Below, one piece after another: positions 16,561-25,318 of a stretch of DNA of 64,000 bases. The number at the start of each line of letters is the position of its first letter. The first letter of the stretch is position 1. Source of the stretch: Rossellomorea aquimaris (GTDB lineage Bacteria > Bacillota > Bacilli > Bacillales > Bacillaceae_B); contig NZ_CP141595.1 in the NCBI RefSeq assembly GCF_035590735.1, positions 2,327,001 to 2,391,000 on the forward strand. Reading direction: 5' to 3'. Below the pieces are notes generated by a model that saw only the letters and a program-made list of their open reading frames with translations, was not told where the DNA came from and did not search any database. A program made the translations under genes and the position numbers.

Positions 16561-17385
16561 ATGCAGGAATCAGAAACAAGGGAAGCGCTGTTACGGGAAC
16601 TTGAAGTTGTAAATAAATGGGCGGATGATCAAAAAGGATTATGGTTTTGGGAGAAGCTCGGCCGTATTCCATTTATGATTCTGGACCGGATCACTCCTCA
16701 AATGGTGCACAACAAAATTGGACAAGCACTGGATGAAATAGGGAGCTATATACAAAAGGGTGGAAGCTACCTTACTAGTGAGAAAGAAGTCATTAAGCGA
16801 TTTACTAAGAGAACAGACAATCCTCATTTAACTGTTGAGGACATCGCAAAGCTGTCCCTATCAGATATGGATGAAGTAAGTGAAGGGATAGTGGGTATGA
16901 GAAAAAAGGTTGCGATGACCCAGGGGGCGACTACCGGAATCGGGGGCTTCCTGACTCTAAGTATTGATATACCTTTCATCCTAGGCATATCACTTAAGAC
17001 TCTTCAGGAAATTGCAATCAGTTACGGGTACGACCCAAATGATCAGCAGGAGCGTATTTTCATTATAAAATGTCTACAGTTCGTTTCTTCAGATATTGTC
17101 GGAAAGCAAGCGATCCTACAGGAACTATCGGACTTCAACAAAAAGGATATGGAGAAAAGAGAACAAACCCTATCCCAACTGCAAGGATGGAGGGAAGTGA
17201 TGGTCAGCTTCCGTGACAACTTCGGCTGGAAAAAACTATTCCAAATGATTCCCATCGCAGGCATCCTGTTCGGCTCCTTCATAAACAAATCCATGATCTC
17301 AGACATAGGAGAAACCGGCCGTATGCTCTACCGTAAAAGACGGATCCTCGAGAAACTTGAAGAGGGACGGACCTCTGAATTTTAA
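16561..17385 (+). CDS. EcsC family protein with repeat-derived C-terminal tail
   Basis: 274 residues after TAAGGAGG. The middle part (GATTGIGGFLTLSIDIPFILGISLKTLQEIA) is the conserved EcsC-family core with one or two hydrophobic helices; the family is linked to ABC-exporter and stress functions, but its role is not settled. The last codons, Glu-Gly-Arg-Thr-Ser-Glu-Phe-stop, lie inside the left arm of an AGGGACGGACCT pair, so the natural C terminus seems to have been replaced by repeat sequence. Confidence 0.85.
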   Translation: MQESETREALLRELEVVNKWADDQKGLWFWEKLGRIPFMILDRITPQMVHNKIGQALDEIGSYIQKGGSYLTSEKEVIKRFTKRTDNPHLTVEDIAKLSLSDMDEVSEGIVGMRKKVAMTQGATTGIGGFLTLSIDIPFILGISLKTLQEIAISYGYDPNDQQERIFIIKCLQFVSSDIVGKQAILQELSDFNKKDMEKREQTLSQLQGWREVMVSFRDNFGWKKLFQMIPIAGILFGSFINKSMISDIGETGRMLYRKRRILEKLEEGRTSEF

Positions 17386-17452
17386 TTTTTCTGTAGTAAG
17401 GCTTAATATCAATCTTTTTAAATGATGAATGCAGCTCAGAGGTCCGTCCCTC
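17362..17452. repeat. AGGGACGGACCT inverted pair B
   Basis: GAGGGACGGACCTC at 17362 and its complement ending at 17452 give a 16-bp stem (with the adjacent TG/CA) around about 63 bases, followed by GATCTTTTTT. The left arm encodes the tail of the EcsC protein. The T run suggests that the pair can act as a terminator. Confidence 0.9.
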
Positions 17453-17519
17453 TGATCTTTTTTATGTTACTAAATTGGAAATTTATGCTAAGATTGAAGA
17501 AAAACTTGGGGATGTTAAT

Positions 17520-18425
17520 ATGGCATTGAATATATACGGTTATTCGATAGATGAAGATACTTTGAGGAATTGGGGGAGGAGGCTCATTCCTGAGGTCGAG
17601 TGGTTTTATTTTGCTGATTATTATGATTCGCTTCCTATGGAATCCACGGAATCACTTGATTATTCCCAGGTGCCTATAGACCTCCGAACCTCTTATGCTA
17701 CTTGGGGAATTAGCAAAAATGCTCGATTCTATTCTAAAGTGGCTCCAGAATTATTTGTATCATTGGAGAAAGAAACACAAGATGACATTGTGAGACAGCA
17801 ATGGGAACTTGAAAGAGGACTCCTTTTTACATTAGAAGATCTATGTGAATTACTTCAAGTCCCTACACTGGACATACCTGCTACCACACTTGATACAGGT
17901 GTAGAGATCATCCTATTACATCGGGTCCTCTGGTATTCTCTTTCAGAAAAAGCACAATTTACGTTTCTATTAAACTACGGAGCCTTGTGGATAGATGAAC
18001 AATCAATCTGGAAAGGGTTGTCTGCAGAAAAGAAACAAGCCATATCCAATCACGCTCCCCATCTTCAACCATTGATCGATACCTTTTCATTCAAGAATGG
18101 CCCCAACTGTTTAGCTGCAGTCGCTACGGCTGTCACAAAGAACCAAGCTTATAAGGACCAATGGATGCAGGGGGAGGATTTGCTATTGATTCTTGAGCGG
18201 GCCGAGTATGCTCCAGTTGATACAACTGAATATAAGCAAGGTGATGTATTCGTTTGGTTCAATCAACGCAAACAACCCATTCATGCGGCCTATGTACTGA
18301 CAGGTAACTATGTCTTTAATAAGCACGGACAAACGATGTTTAATCCGTGGCAAATTTTAAAGATAGAAGATGTATTAGCATCATGGGGGCAAGTTGACGC
18401 GTCCGTCGTAATCTTTAGACGGTAA
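17520..18425 (+). CDS. hypothetical protein, possible NlpC/P60-like cysteine peptidase fold
   Basis: 301 residues from ATG 17520, chosen for GGGGATG just upstream; the frame is open from TTG 17475. The N-terminal two thirds are unrecognised. The C-terminal third has a papain/NlpC-like order: a Cys in GPNCLAAVAT at a helix start, then GDVFVWFNQ, then a His in PIHAAYVLTGNYVFNKHG, then PWQI. This suggests a Cys-His hydrolase fold, but there is no signal peptide and the assignment is only by pattern. Confidence 0.55.
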   Translation: MALNIYGYSIDEDTLRNWGRRLIPEVEWFYFADYYDSLPMESTESLDYSQVPIDLRTSYATWGISKNARFYSKVAPELFVSLEKETQDDIVRQQWELERGLLFTLEDLCELLQVPTLDIPATTLDTGVEIILLHRVLWYSLSEKAQFTFLLNYGALWIDEQSIWKGLSAEKKQAISNHAPHLQPLIDTFSFKNGPNCLAAVATAVTKNQAYKDQWMQGEDLLLILERAEYAPVDTTEYKQGDVFVWFNQRKQPIHAAYVLTGNYVFNKHGQTMFNPWQILKIEDVLASWGQVDASVVIFRR

Positions 18426-18429
18426 TAAG

Positions 18430-18486
18430 GGATTTCAACAGTTACATAAAAAACTTACACGTTTGTTCATGTAACAGTTGAAATCC
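18430..18486. repeat. 18-bp inverted repeat hairpin
   Basis: Arms at 18430-18447 and 18469-18486 pair over 18 positions with one mismatch (core GGATTTCAAC/GTTGAAATCC) around a 21-base loop. It sits just after the preceding stop and is a likely transcript end or mRNA-stabilising structure; only three Ts follow. Confidence 0.6.
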
Positions 18487-18581
18487 TTTACGAAGACGAC
18501 AAGGAAATTTATTTAATATCGGATAAAAGGACAAAGATACTGAAGCCAGAACCTGAAATCCTGAAAATCATTGGTAAGTAA
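18450..18581 (+). pseudogene. possible gene remnant
   Basis: The frame ending at TAA 18579-18581 reads VEILYEDDKEIYLISDKRT and then KILKPEPEILKIIGK, which looks like real coding sequence. It has no ATG/GTG/TTG start with a ribosome binding site, and its beginning lies inside the inverted repeat. It may be the 3' end of a decayed gene. Confidence 0.25.
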
Positions 18582-18584
18582 AAT

Positions 18585-18615
18585 AAAAGGGACCTCCAAT
18601 GGAAGCCCCTTTCAA
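18585..18615 (-). terminator. terminator of the SET gene
   Basis: Read on the minus strand, GAAAGGGG pairs with the CCCTTTT side around a GC-rich loop and ends in TTTTATTTT. Confidence 0.6.
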
Positions 18616-19008
18616 TTATTCATCTTCGTTCTTATCTTTATTAAACCAAAGCGGTTCATCATTATCCACTTCGCCATTATAATTAATGAGCAATTCTTCG
18701 CCAGCTTGAATGTCTTTGTAGGCATAAAAGTCGAAGGTATGGTTATCGAAATTTATTTCGTATGTTGTATTCGGTGTATATGAATGGTTAAACAACATTC
18801 CATATCCTAATAGAAGTGCTGTGTGATTGATTCCGTATTCAAATACATAATCCGCCAGGAACGTTTTCTCTATATGTTCATGTTCCTCATTGGGATAGGG
18901 GATGACTGGTGCTTCATGAACCAGCTCTCCTTTGGCTATATCTCTTTTTGCAAAAACGCCTCGATTAAGGTCACCGTCACTAAGGGACGATATTTTCACT
19001 TCGATCAT
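18616..19008 (-). CDS. SET domain protein (putative lysine methyltransferase)
   Basis: 130 residues, the length of a bare SET domain. NRGVFAKRDIAKGELVHEAPVI is the opening SET-N motif, GYGMLFNHSYTPNTTYEI supplies the NHS-x-xPN SAM-binding block, and IQAGEELLINYNGE gives the GEEL-x-xNYG catalytic Tyr motif. No pre-SET or post-SET zinc Cys are present. Free-standing SET proteins occur in several bacteria and methylate protein lysines; the target here is unknown. Monocistronic, facing a divergent gene-free stretch. Confidence 0.85.
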   Translation of the reverse strand: MIEVKISSLSDGDLNRGVFAKRDIAKGELVHEAPVIPYPNEEHEHIEKTFLADYVFEYGINHTALLLGYGMLFNHSYTPNTTYEINFDNHTFDFYAYKDIQAGEELLINYNGEVDNDEPLWFNKDKNEDE

Positions 19009-19100
19009 TATGCCACCTTCTTTCTAAATCCTTTAACTTAGTAAGCTTGACACGAACTGGATAGAAATGCAACATCCAATCTTTATTGTAGCCTGCCTAC

Positions 19101-20414
19101 TTAAAACAAATTCCCAAAAAATGACTGAATGCTTCGTGCACTTCGTACTAGCCAGCTAGCCTTCTCTACTGATTTAGCGGCATAAATATCAACTTTATAG
19201 GAAGGCTGTTTTTCATCCAAGATATACTCATTCTTTTCCGGGGTTTCGATCATCATTTCTCCAATTTTTTCACCCTTTTCAATTGGAGCTTGAAGAGTAC
19301 CATCGTCGCTAATTTTATCTTCAACTAATTTGACTGACGCTTTCACTTTATCTTTCTCTTCTTTTGTTACTCGAATAGATAGAGGCTTGTCTATCTTGAT
19401 GGCAACCGATTGTTCTTTACCGTCTGGAACGTCTAACGTGTGTTCCTTTTTCTTTTCAATATCATTTAAACTGTACTTCACCGTTTCAAATTCATTAAAT
19501 CCGTAATCCAGCAGTTCTGTCGTTTGAATAAAACGCTCTGCACTGCTTGGCTGTCCATATTCATCCTTTGCATCTAAAATAACGGAAATATATCGGACTC
19601 CATCACGCTCTGCTGTCCCTGTAAAAGTGGAACCGGCAAAGGGTGTCGTACCTGTCTTTAATCCATCTGCACCTTTATAAAAATAAGATTTATCTTTTAA
19701 TAGGCCGTTTGTATTCTTCATAACGAGTTCTTCATCTGTACCCGGTCTGAAAACTTTGGAAGAGAGACCCGATGTCTCTAATACTTCCGGAAAATCGTGG
19801 ATGAGATAATATGCCAAAGTAGCCATATCTTCAGCCGATACCATGTTTTCATCATTCACATCGGTTCCTTTCGGAAACATGCCGAGCATATCATAGTTAC
19901 TTAAACCGGAAGAATTAACAAATTGATAATTTTCAAAGCCGAGTTCCTTCGCCTTTGCATTCATCCGCTTTACAAATTCACCTTCAGTACCTGCCACCAC
20001 TTCGGAAAGAGCAATCGCTGCACCATTACCTGATTTGATCACCATTGCATCATACAATTCTCTTACCGTATACTCTTCGTCCGCTCGCAGTGGAACATTG
20101 CTCAGTCCGGGAGCATTCGCTAATCGATAGACTTTGTCACTCACTTTATACGTTTGATCCCATTTAATCTTTCCTTCTTCAATTGCCTCTAATACAAGGT
20201 ATTCTGTCATCATTTTCGTCATGCTGGCAATCCCGAGGAGCTGATTTTCATGTTCTTTATACACAATCTTACCTGTATCTGCTTCTACTAAAATTGCAGC
20301 ATCTGCATTTATATCTAATTTTGTCTTCCCATGCGCCGTTTGCTGAGAATGCGTCATGGCCATAAGGGATATCATCAAAACCGACAGGCTTTGCTTCATT
20401 GCATTCTTCTTCAA
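19101..20414 (-). CDS. dacA: D-alanyl-D-alanine carboxypeptidase (PBP5 type)
   Basis: 437 residues with a signal peptide ending near residue 29. The S11 peptidase motifs are complete: SMTK (Ser64-Lys67), SGN (Ser128) and KTGTT. A C-terminal all-beta PBP5 domain and an amphipathic helix (VEKASWLVRSARSIQSFFGNLF split as membrane anchor) complete the DacA layout. It trims the terminal D-Ala from peptidoglycan stem peptides outside the membrane. Length is close to B. subtilis DacA (443). Confidence 0.92.
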   Translation of the reverse strand: MKKNAMKQSLSVLMISLMAMTHSQQTAHGKTKLDINADAAILVEADTGKIVYKEHENQLLGIASMTKMMTEYLVLEAIEEGKIKWDQTYKVSDKVYRLANAPGLSNVPLRADEEYTVRELYDAMVIKSGNGAAIALSEVVAGTEGEFVKRMNAKAKELGFENYQFVNSSGLSNYDMLGMFPKGTDVNDENMVSAEDMATLAYYLIHDFPEVLETSGLSSKVFRPGTDEELVMKNTNGLLKDKSYFYKGADGLKTGTTPFAGSTFTGTAERDGVRYISVILDAKDEYGQPSSAERFIQTTELLDYGFNEFETVKYSLNDIEKKKEHTLDVPDGKEQSVAIKIDKPLSIRVTKEEKDKVKASVKLVEDKISDDGTLQAPIEKGEKIGEMMIETPEKNEYILDEKQPSYKVDIYAAKSVEKASWLVRSARSIQSFFGNLF

Positions 20415-20526
20415 ACCAATACCTCCAAAACCTAGTTTTACACAACCAGATTATTTTACCACACAAACCACATAAGCGCCCCCAAACCCCAAAACCTTTT
20501 CAAATCGTTCATATTATTGTCAAAAT

Positions 20527-20598
20527 GAGGGACGGACCTTTCTTTTTTGGATAATCCTTGTTTTATAGGGGGAAGTGGTCGGGAGAGGTCCGTCCCTC
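20527..20598. repeat. AGGGACGGACCT inverted pair C
   Basis: Arms at 20527-20539 and 20586-20598 around a 46-base loop, in the divergent space between dacA and the S66 peptidase. A TTTTTT run lies inside the loop just after the left arm. Confidence 0.9.
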
Positions 20599-20677
20599 TA
20601 TTCGAAACTGGAAAATAATTCTTGCTCCAAACCTCCCAATCTGGTAAAATCATTTAAACCGTTTGGAGGGAAAGACT

Positions 20678-21691
20678 ATGATTACATATCCACTACTAAA
20701 AAAAGACGCAACCATAGGCGTGACCGCTCCTTCATCAGGAGTTCCTCAAGAACTACATGATATGTTCAAGCAATCCATCATTAAAATGGAGAGTAAAGGA
20801 TACCCGGTAAAATGCGGAGAGACTGTATGGACTCAGCATAAAGCTAAATCTTCGCCTGCCCAAAAGAGAGCCACAGAATTAAACCAAATGCTGCAGGACG
20901 AAAAAATCTCCCTTATCATCCCACCATGGGGCGGCCAACTACTCGTAGAAATCCTGGATCTCATTGATTATGAAAATATCAAAACAAAATGGCTGCTGGG
21001 TTATTCCGACACGAGTGTGCTATTACTGGCACTAACATTAAAAACCGGAATCGCCACTGCGCATGGAACCAATCTCGTTGATTTAAGAGGGGAGTACTCC
21101 GATCCAACGACGGCACAATGGGAAACCGTTCTATCAACGAAAGAAGGATCGTCTGTTACTCAGCATTCATCCCAACACTATCAAAAAGAATGGAATCACG
21201 ACCAGTCTTCCCCAATAGTCTTTCACTTAACTGAGCCAACCATTTGGAAAACTGTAGGAAATCATGATGTAAAGGTCAATGGCCGACTGCTCGGAGGCTG
21301 CATAGATGTAATCAGGCACTTAATCGGAACGCCTTATGGAAATATAGCAGATTTTAGAGAGAAGCATATAAAGAATGAACCCATCCTTTGGTATTTTGAA
21401 AACTGTGAATTAACGACAGCTGATCTGCGCCGTTCACTTATACAGATGAAATTAGCTGGCTGGTTCGACCATTCTTCTGGAATTCTGTTTGGAAGAAGTG
21501 CTGGCAACACGCCGGTTGGAGATTATATGATTGAAGATGTCTATCTAGAGCTGTCAGAAGAGCTGCAGATCCCGATCGTGTATGATATTGACTGTGGGCA
21601 TCAGCCTCCTCAAGTTACTTTTATCAATGGAGCACATGGAGAGGTAGAAGTCTCAGGTGAAAAAGGTAAAGTCATTCAAACATTCAAATAA
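20678..21691 (+). CDS. S66 family LD-carboxypeptidase / MccF-like
   Basis: 337 residues from ATG 20678 after TTGGAGGG. VTAPSSG and IIPPWGGQL open the fold, the nucleophile Ser lies in GYSDTSVLLL, a conserved Glu in FENCELTTADLRRSL, and the His in DIDCGHQPPQVTF. This Ser-Glu-His order defines peptidase S66, whose members cut L,D-bonds in murein peptides or inactivate microcin C-like nucleotide antibiotics (MccF). Cytosolic, no signal peptide. The exact substrate is undecided. Confidence 0.88.
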   Translation: MITYPLLKKDATIGVTAPSSGVPQELHDMFKQSIIKMESKGYPVKCGETVWTQHKAKSSPAQKRATELNQMLQDEKISLIIPPWGGQLLVEILDLIDYENIKTKWLLGYSDTSVLLLALTLKTGIATAHGTNLVDLRGEYSDPTTAQWETVLSTKEGSSVTQHSSQHYQKEWNHDQSSPIVFHLTEPTIWKTVGNHDVKVNGRLLGGCIDVIRHLIGTPYGNIADFREKHIKNEPILWYFENCELTTADLRRSLIQMKLAGWFDHSSGILFGRSAGNTPVGDYMIEDVYLELSEELQIPIVYDIDCGHQPPQVTFINGAHGEVEVSGEKGKVIQTFK

Positions 21692-21696
21692 TCAAT

Positions 21697-21726
21697 AAAA
21701 AAACGTCCCACTCAGGACGTTTTTTC
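21697..21726. terminator. bidirectional terminator
   Basis: AACGTCC/GGACGTT stem flanked by an A run and a T run, between convergent genes. Confidence 0.85.
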
Positions 21727-21729
21727 TGC

Positions 21730-22122
21730 CTACTTCTTCAAAACATTATATCGCTTTTCATGCATCATCCACATTATGTATCCCCATAGCCATCCACCTG
21801 CTACACAGCATACGAGCAAAAGGGGAAGGTGGTCTTCGATCACTACATACAGAACCACTGAAAATATTAATCCAGTAATCAACGACCCATATACAACTGA
21901 AAAAAACCATTTCCCTTTTTTTCGAATGGTTTCCCAACGTTTCCAGTAGACGCCATCCGGCTCCCTGCTATTGATGAAGAATATAGAGGCATTCATATAA
22001 AAGATAAGGCTGATCGCCAAATACATGTAGGATTCCGGATCTAACCAAAACACTAGAAAATTAATCATAGAAGTGAAGGAGAACATGATATATATAAGTT
22101 TATTTTGTTTTATTTTTTTCAT
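21730..22122 (-). CDS. four-helix membrane protein, unknown
   Basis: 130 residues with the start placed at the ATG of MKKIKQNKLIYIMF, behind GGGGGCGCTGAA; the frame is open further upstream but without a ribosome binding site. Four hydrophobic segments (residues 9-26, 30-50, 72-96, 100-118) with a basic loop KRWETIRKKGK between the second and third. No family recognised. Confidence 0.6.
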   Translation of the reverse strand: MKKIKQNKLIYIMFSFTSMINFLVFWLDPESYMYLAISLIFYMNASIFFINSREPDGVYWKRWETIRKKGKWFFSVVYGSLITGLIFSVVLYVVIEDHLPLLLVCCVAGGWLWGYIMWMMHEKRYNVLKK

Positions 22123-22257
22123 TTCAGCGCCCCCAATCTTCTGTATTATATCAAACCAATTCCGACATGGACCAACATATTCCAACATAATAAAGGAAAA
22201 TCCCTCCATCTTCTAGAAGACTAATGAAGAACAGAATTCGTTAAGGAGTTTTTATTA

Positions 22258-23175
22258 ATGAAAGCAAATGTAATGACCATTCGAAAAAAAGGGATCTATG
22301 TCGAAACCCATGGTTCTAAGGAGAATCCCGCCTTACTCTACTTGCATGGTGGCCCTGGGGAAAGTTGTTATGATTTCTCGTTTCATCAAAGTGAACGATT
22401 AGGGAAACATTTTTATCTTATTGCGATCGATCAAAGAGGTGTTTGCCGTTCAGAAGCCATTCAAGAAAATGAAGAGTTTGGTTTTCAAGATCTGGTCGAG
22501 GATTGTGAAGCACTCAGAAAAGAATTAGGAATCGATAAATGGTCTGTAATAGGGCATTCCTTTGGAGGGTTTCTGGCTCTTGCATACGTCTCCCAGTATC
22601 CTGAATCCATCGAGAAAGTCATTTTCGAATGTCCCACCTTCGATTACACCCTGACATCTAAGGGACTACTAAGAAAAACCGCTCGATTATTCGGAAAATA
22701 CAATCGATATGAGTTACAAGGGAAGGCCATGAAATTGGCAGAGGAACACCTTTCTCCAAGAGATTTTACAGAAATTTATATGAAGCTGAGTGATGAACTT
22801 GGAGAACACCGCATGCAAATCTATACACATAATTTTGATAACCCTACTGACTATTATGCTACTTACACAGACGAAGAATGGGACACCTTATACGACCGTT
22901 CAGATCATCACTATCATCTTCTCCGGGAAGAGGGCGTCATTTTTACCAGTTTGCTAGATAGAATCAAGCTAATAGAAACACCGATGCTTCTTCTTACAGG
23001 AGAATACGATCCCGTTACATGTGAAAAACATGTAGAAATATTTAAGAGAGATGCAGCAAATGGGGAGATCGTTCATTTTAAACATAGTGGTCATACCCCC
23101 CATTACGAGGAAGCCGACCGCTTTAAACAGGTGATCTTGGATTATCTATTAGTCAAAGACCGGCAATTCTCATGA
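22258..23175 (+). CDS. alpha/beta hydrolase, proline iminopeptidase-like
   Basis: 305 residues after TAAGGAG. LLYLHGGPGESCYDF carries the HGGPG oxyanion motif of the S33 peptidases, GHSFGGFLAL the nucleophile Ser (about residue 100), TGEYDPVT the acid and KHSGHTPHYEE the catalytic His. It likely releases N-terminal proline or hydrolyses small esters or amides in the cytosol. It overlaps the next gene by four bases (ATGA), so these two are co-translated. Confidence 0.85.
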   Translation: MKANVMTIRKKGIYVETHGSKENPALLYLHGGPGESCYDFSFHQSERLGKHFYLIAIDQRGVCRSEAIQENEEFGFQDLVEDCEALRKELGIDKWSVIGHSFGGFLALAYVSQYPESIEKVIFECPTFDYTLTSKGLLRKTARLFGKYNRYELQGKAMKLAEEHLSPRDFTEIYMKLSDELGEHRMQIYTHNFDNPTDYYATYTDEEWDTLYDRSDHHYHLLREEGVIFTSLLDRIKLIETPMLLLTGEYDPVTCEKHVEIFKRDAANGEIVHFKHSGHTPHYEEADRFKQVILDYLLVKDRQFS

Positions 23176-23654
23176 ACACAGCTAAAAAAATTCACATCAT
23201 AGGCTCCGTCGCAAGCGGAAAATCCACACTCGCTCGCCAGCTTTCAAGCGAAAGAGGGATCCACTATTATGAGCTTGATCATGCGATGTGGAGAATACAC
23301 CCCGATGGTGATAGTAGAAATACGGAAGCCCAACGAAGAGACATACTTATCTCAATACTAAATCGAGAATCATGGATCATCGAAGGCGTACATTATCAAG
23401 AATGGATGTACAAATGTCTTGAAGAGGCAGAGCTTATCATTTTTCTTGATACACCAAAATGGAAGCGGAACTACAGGATACTCAAACGCTACGTAGAAGA
23501 GAAATATGGATTCAAAGAAGGGAACTACAAGCAAACCTTCACGATGCTAAGAAAAATGTATGGATGGAGTCGTCACTACGAGAGGAAAGAAAAGCCAATC
23601 GTCATGGGAATCCTCGATTCATATCAAGACAAAGTCATCATCCAAAAAGGATAA
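23172..23654 (+). CDS. P-loop kinase-like NTPase (FlaR/topology modulation type)
   Basis: 160 residues. GSVASGKSTLARQL is a Walker A P-loop, followed by the LD-x-x-W pattern (YELDHAMWR) and WIIEGVH typical of the adenylate kinase-like group often annotated as DNA topology modulation protein FlaR. The DTPKWKRNYRILKRY block is the lid-like basic region. The substrate is unknown. Its start overlaps the hydrolase stop, and an acetyltransferase gene follows 13 bases later. Confidence 0.8.
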   Translation: MNTAKKIHIIGSVASGKSTLARQLSSERGIHYYELDHAMWRIHPDGDSRNTEAQRRDILISILNRESWIIEGVHYQEWMYKCLEEAELIIFLDTPKWKRNYRILKRYVEEKYGFKEGNYKQTFTMLRKMYGWSRHYERKEKPIVMGILDSYQDKVIIQKG

Positions 23655-23667
23655 AGGAGCAATCACC

Positions 23668-24213
23668 ATGTTTACTTATAAACTAAACGACGAATTAGAA
23701 TTAAGACTTCTCGATATACAGGATGCTGAACGAATCCACGAATTGACTGATCAGTCCAGATCGTATTTACGTGAGTGGCTCCCATGGGTGGATTACTCAA
23801 AAACGGTTGAGGATTCAAAGGAATTCATTAAAGGCACACGTTTAGGCTTCGCGAATAATAAGAGCTTAGCTGCTGGCATCATTTATCAAAATGAAATAGT
23901 AGGAGTAGCAGGATTCAACGTAATTGATTGGTCAAACAAAGTGGCGTATATCGGCTATTGGTTAGGTGAAGGATACCAGGGAAAAGGGATCATGACGACA
24001 GTGGCAAAGGGACTCACGAAATACGCATTTGAATACTATAAAATGAATAAAGTCGAAATAACTGCTGCAGAATTCAACCATCGCAGTCGGGCAATACCAG
24101 AGCGTCTTGGTTTCAAGGAAGAAGGGAAGCTGAGGCAAAGAGAATGGATTTACGATCATTTTGTTGATCATATTGTATATGGGATGCTTGCAGACGAGTG
24201 GAAGAAGTCTTGA
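23668..24213 (+). CDS. RimJ/RimL-type GNAT acetyltransferase
   Basis: 181 residues from ATG 23668 after AAAGGAG; the longer open frame upstream overlaps the kinase gene and is not needed. LRLLDIQDAERIHELTDQ is the usual RimL-like start, YIGYWLGEGYQGKGIMTTV the acetyl-CoA motif, and NHRSRAIPERLGFKEEG the conserved motif B. It resembles YdaF of B. subtilis. Members acetylate ribosomal proteins or small amines. Confidence 0.85.
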   Translation: MFTYKLNDELELRLLDIQDAERIHELTDQSRSYLREWLPWVDYSKTVEDSKEFIKGTRLGFANNKSLAAGIIYQNEIVGVAGFNVIDWSNKVAYIGYWLGEGYQGKGIMTTVAKGLTKYAFEYYKMNKVEITAAEFNHRSRAIPERLGFKEEGKLRQREWIYDHFVDHIVYGMLADEWKKS

Positions 24214-25226
24214 AACAGACCGTCCAAGAACCATTAAAGGAATTGATCTCCTGGGTTGAAGACATTAAACATAAAAACGGGAGTTCTGCTGCATGCCTTT
24301 ATATTATAAAAGATGACCAGGTCGTTTTGGAGCATTATAGCGGCAGGTACTCCCATGAAAAAAATGCAGCTCAAATCACAAAAAAGTCTCAATTTAATGT
24401 TGCCTCTGCCCGTAAAAGCTATTTAGGCCTTACGATTGCCTACGCTTTACATGATAAATATATATCGAGTCTGGACGATCCCATCACTCAGTATTTCCCT
24501 GAGTTTGATAAGGATTTGTTTGAAGGCACAACAATCCGTCATCTTGTAACTCATTCCCACGGACTCGATACCGACGAAAAAGGATACATGTTTCGGGAAT
24601 TCAAGCCCGGTAGCAGCTGGGCATACCGTAACGTGGGTGTGGACATTATGACAAAATTAATTCACCGACTGTATGGAAAAGGGTTCCCGCAGCTTTTAAA
24701 CGAGAGGGTTTTTACTCCCCTGGGGTTTAGTGAAACGGGATGGAGAACGGAATCAGGTGAAAATCTTGTACCTATCATCGACCACATCGATAAACCTGCG
24801 CTACCTGGACTGGGGTCAGCTTCAAATGGAACGGAGAAGAATTTATTTGCATCTCCCAGGGAATTTGCTCTCTGGGGGCAGCTACATGTTCAGAAAGGCA
24901 TGATGAATGGAAGACAAATCGTTCCCTCTAAAGTAATTGAGACTGCCACTTCCATTCAAAATGTTTCGTATTCTGACTCCACCCTTCCTGAGAACGGTCT
25001 GTTTTGGTACGTTCAAGACGTTCCAAGGGATAAAAGTGAATTAGGGGAGAGGGTACCTTCAGGATCTTATCAAATGTTAGGTGTCACCGGTCCAACAATT
25101 CTTGTCATACCTGCTTATAATGTGGTGGTGGCTAAAATGTATAACAAGCGATACAACTATGGGGGAGACCAATACCTTTATTATTTACGGGAATTCAGTA
25201 ACAAAGTGGCAGATCTATTTTCCTGA
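24210..25226 (+). CDS. serine hydrolase, class C beta-lactamase family
   Basis: The start is taken as TTG 24210, which overlaps the previous TGA (TTGA). A GTG at 24198 in the same frame is the alternative and neither has a strong ribosome binding site. S-x-x-K is present as SARKSYLG (about residue 70), and the Tyr motif as YRNVG. THSHGLDTD and LFASPREFALWGQL are typical of the beta-lactamase/esterase EstB-like family. No signal peptide, so an intracellular esterase or peptidase is more likely than an antibiotic-resistance enzyme. Confidence 0.85.
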   Translation: MKQTVQEPLKELISWVEDIKHKNGSSAACLYIIKDDQVVLEHYSGRYSHEKNAAQITKKSQFNVASARKSYLGLTIAYALHDKYISSLDDPITQYFPEFDKDLFEGTTIRHLVTHSHGLDTDEKGYMFREFKPGSSWAYRNVGVDIMTKLIHRLYGKGFPQLLNERVFTPLGFSETGWRTESGENLVPIIDHIDKPALPGLGSASNGTEKNLFASPREFALWGQLHVQKGMMNGRQIVPSKVIETATSIQNVSYSDSTLPENGLFWYVQDVPRDKSELGERVPSGSYQMLGVTGPTILVIPAYNVVVAKMYNKRYNYGGDQYLYYLREFSNKVADLFS

Positions 25227-25318
25227 AGAATGGTGCACCTAAATAGACCGAGGAATGAATTACCAAATATTTGGTAACACTAATTTCTATATTATGAGTC
25301 GGGCTATGGGGGGATCCC

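Noticed and set aside
24198..25226. Antibiotic-resistance beta-lactamase
   Set aside because: The S-x-x-K and Tyr motifs are present, but there is no signal peptide and the motif context fits esterase-like family members.
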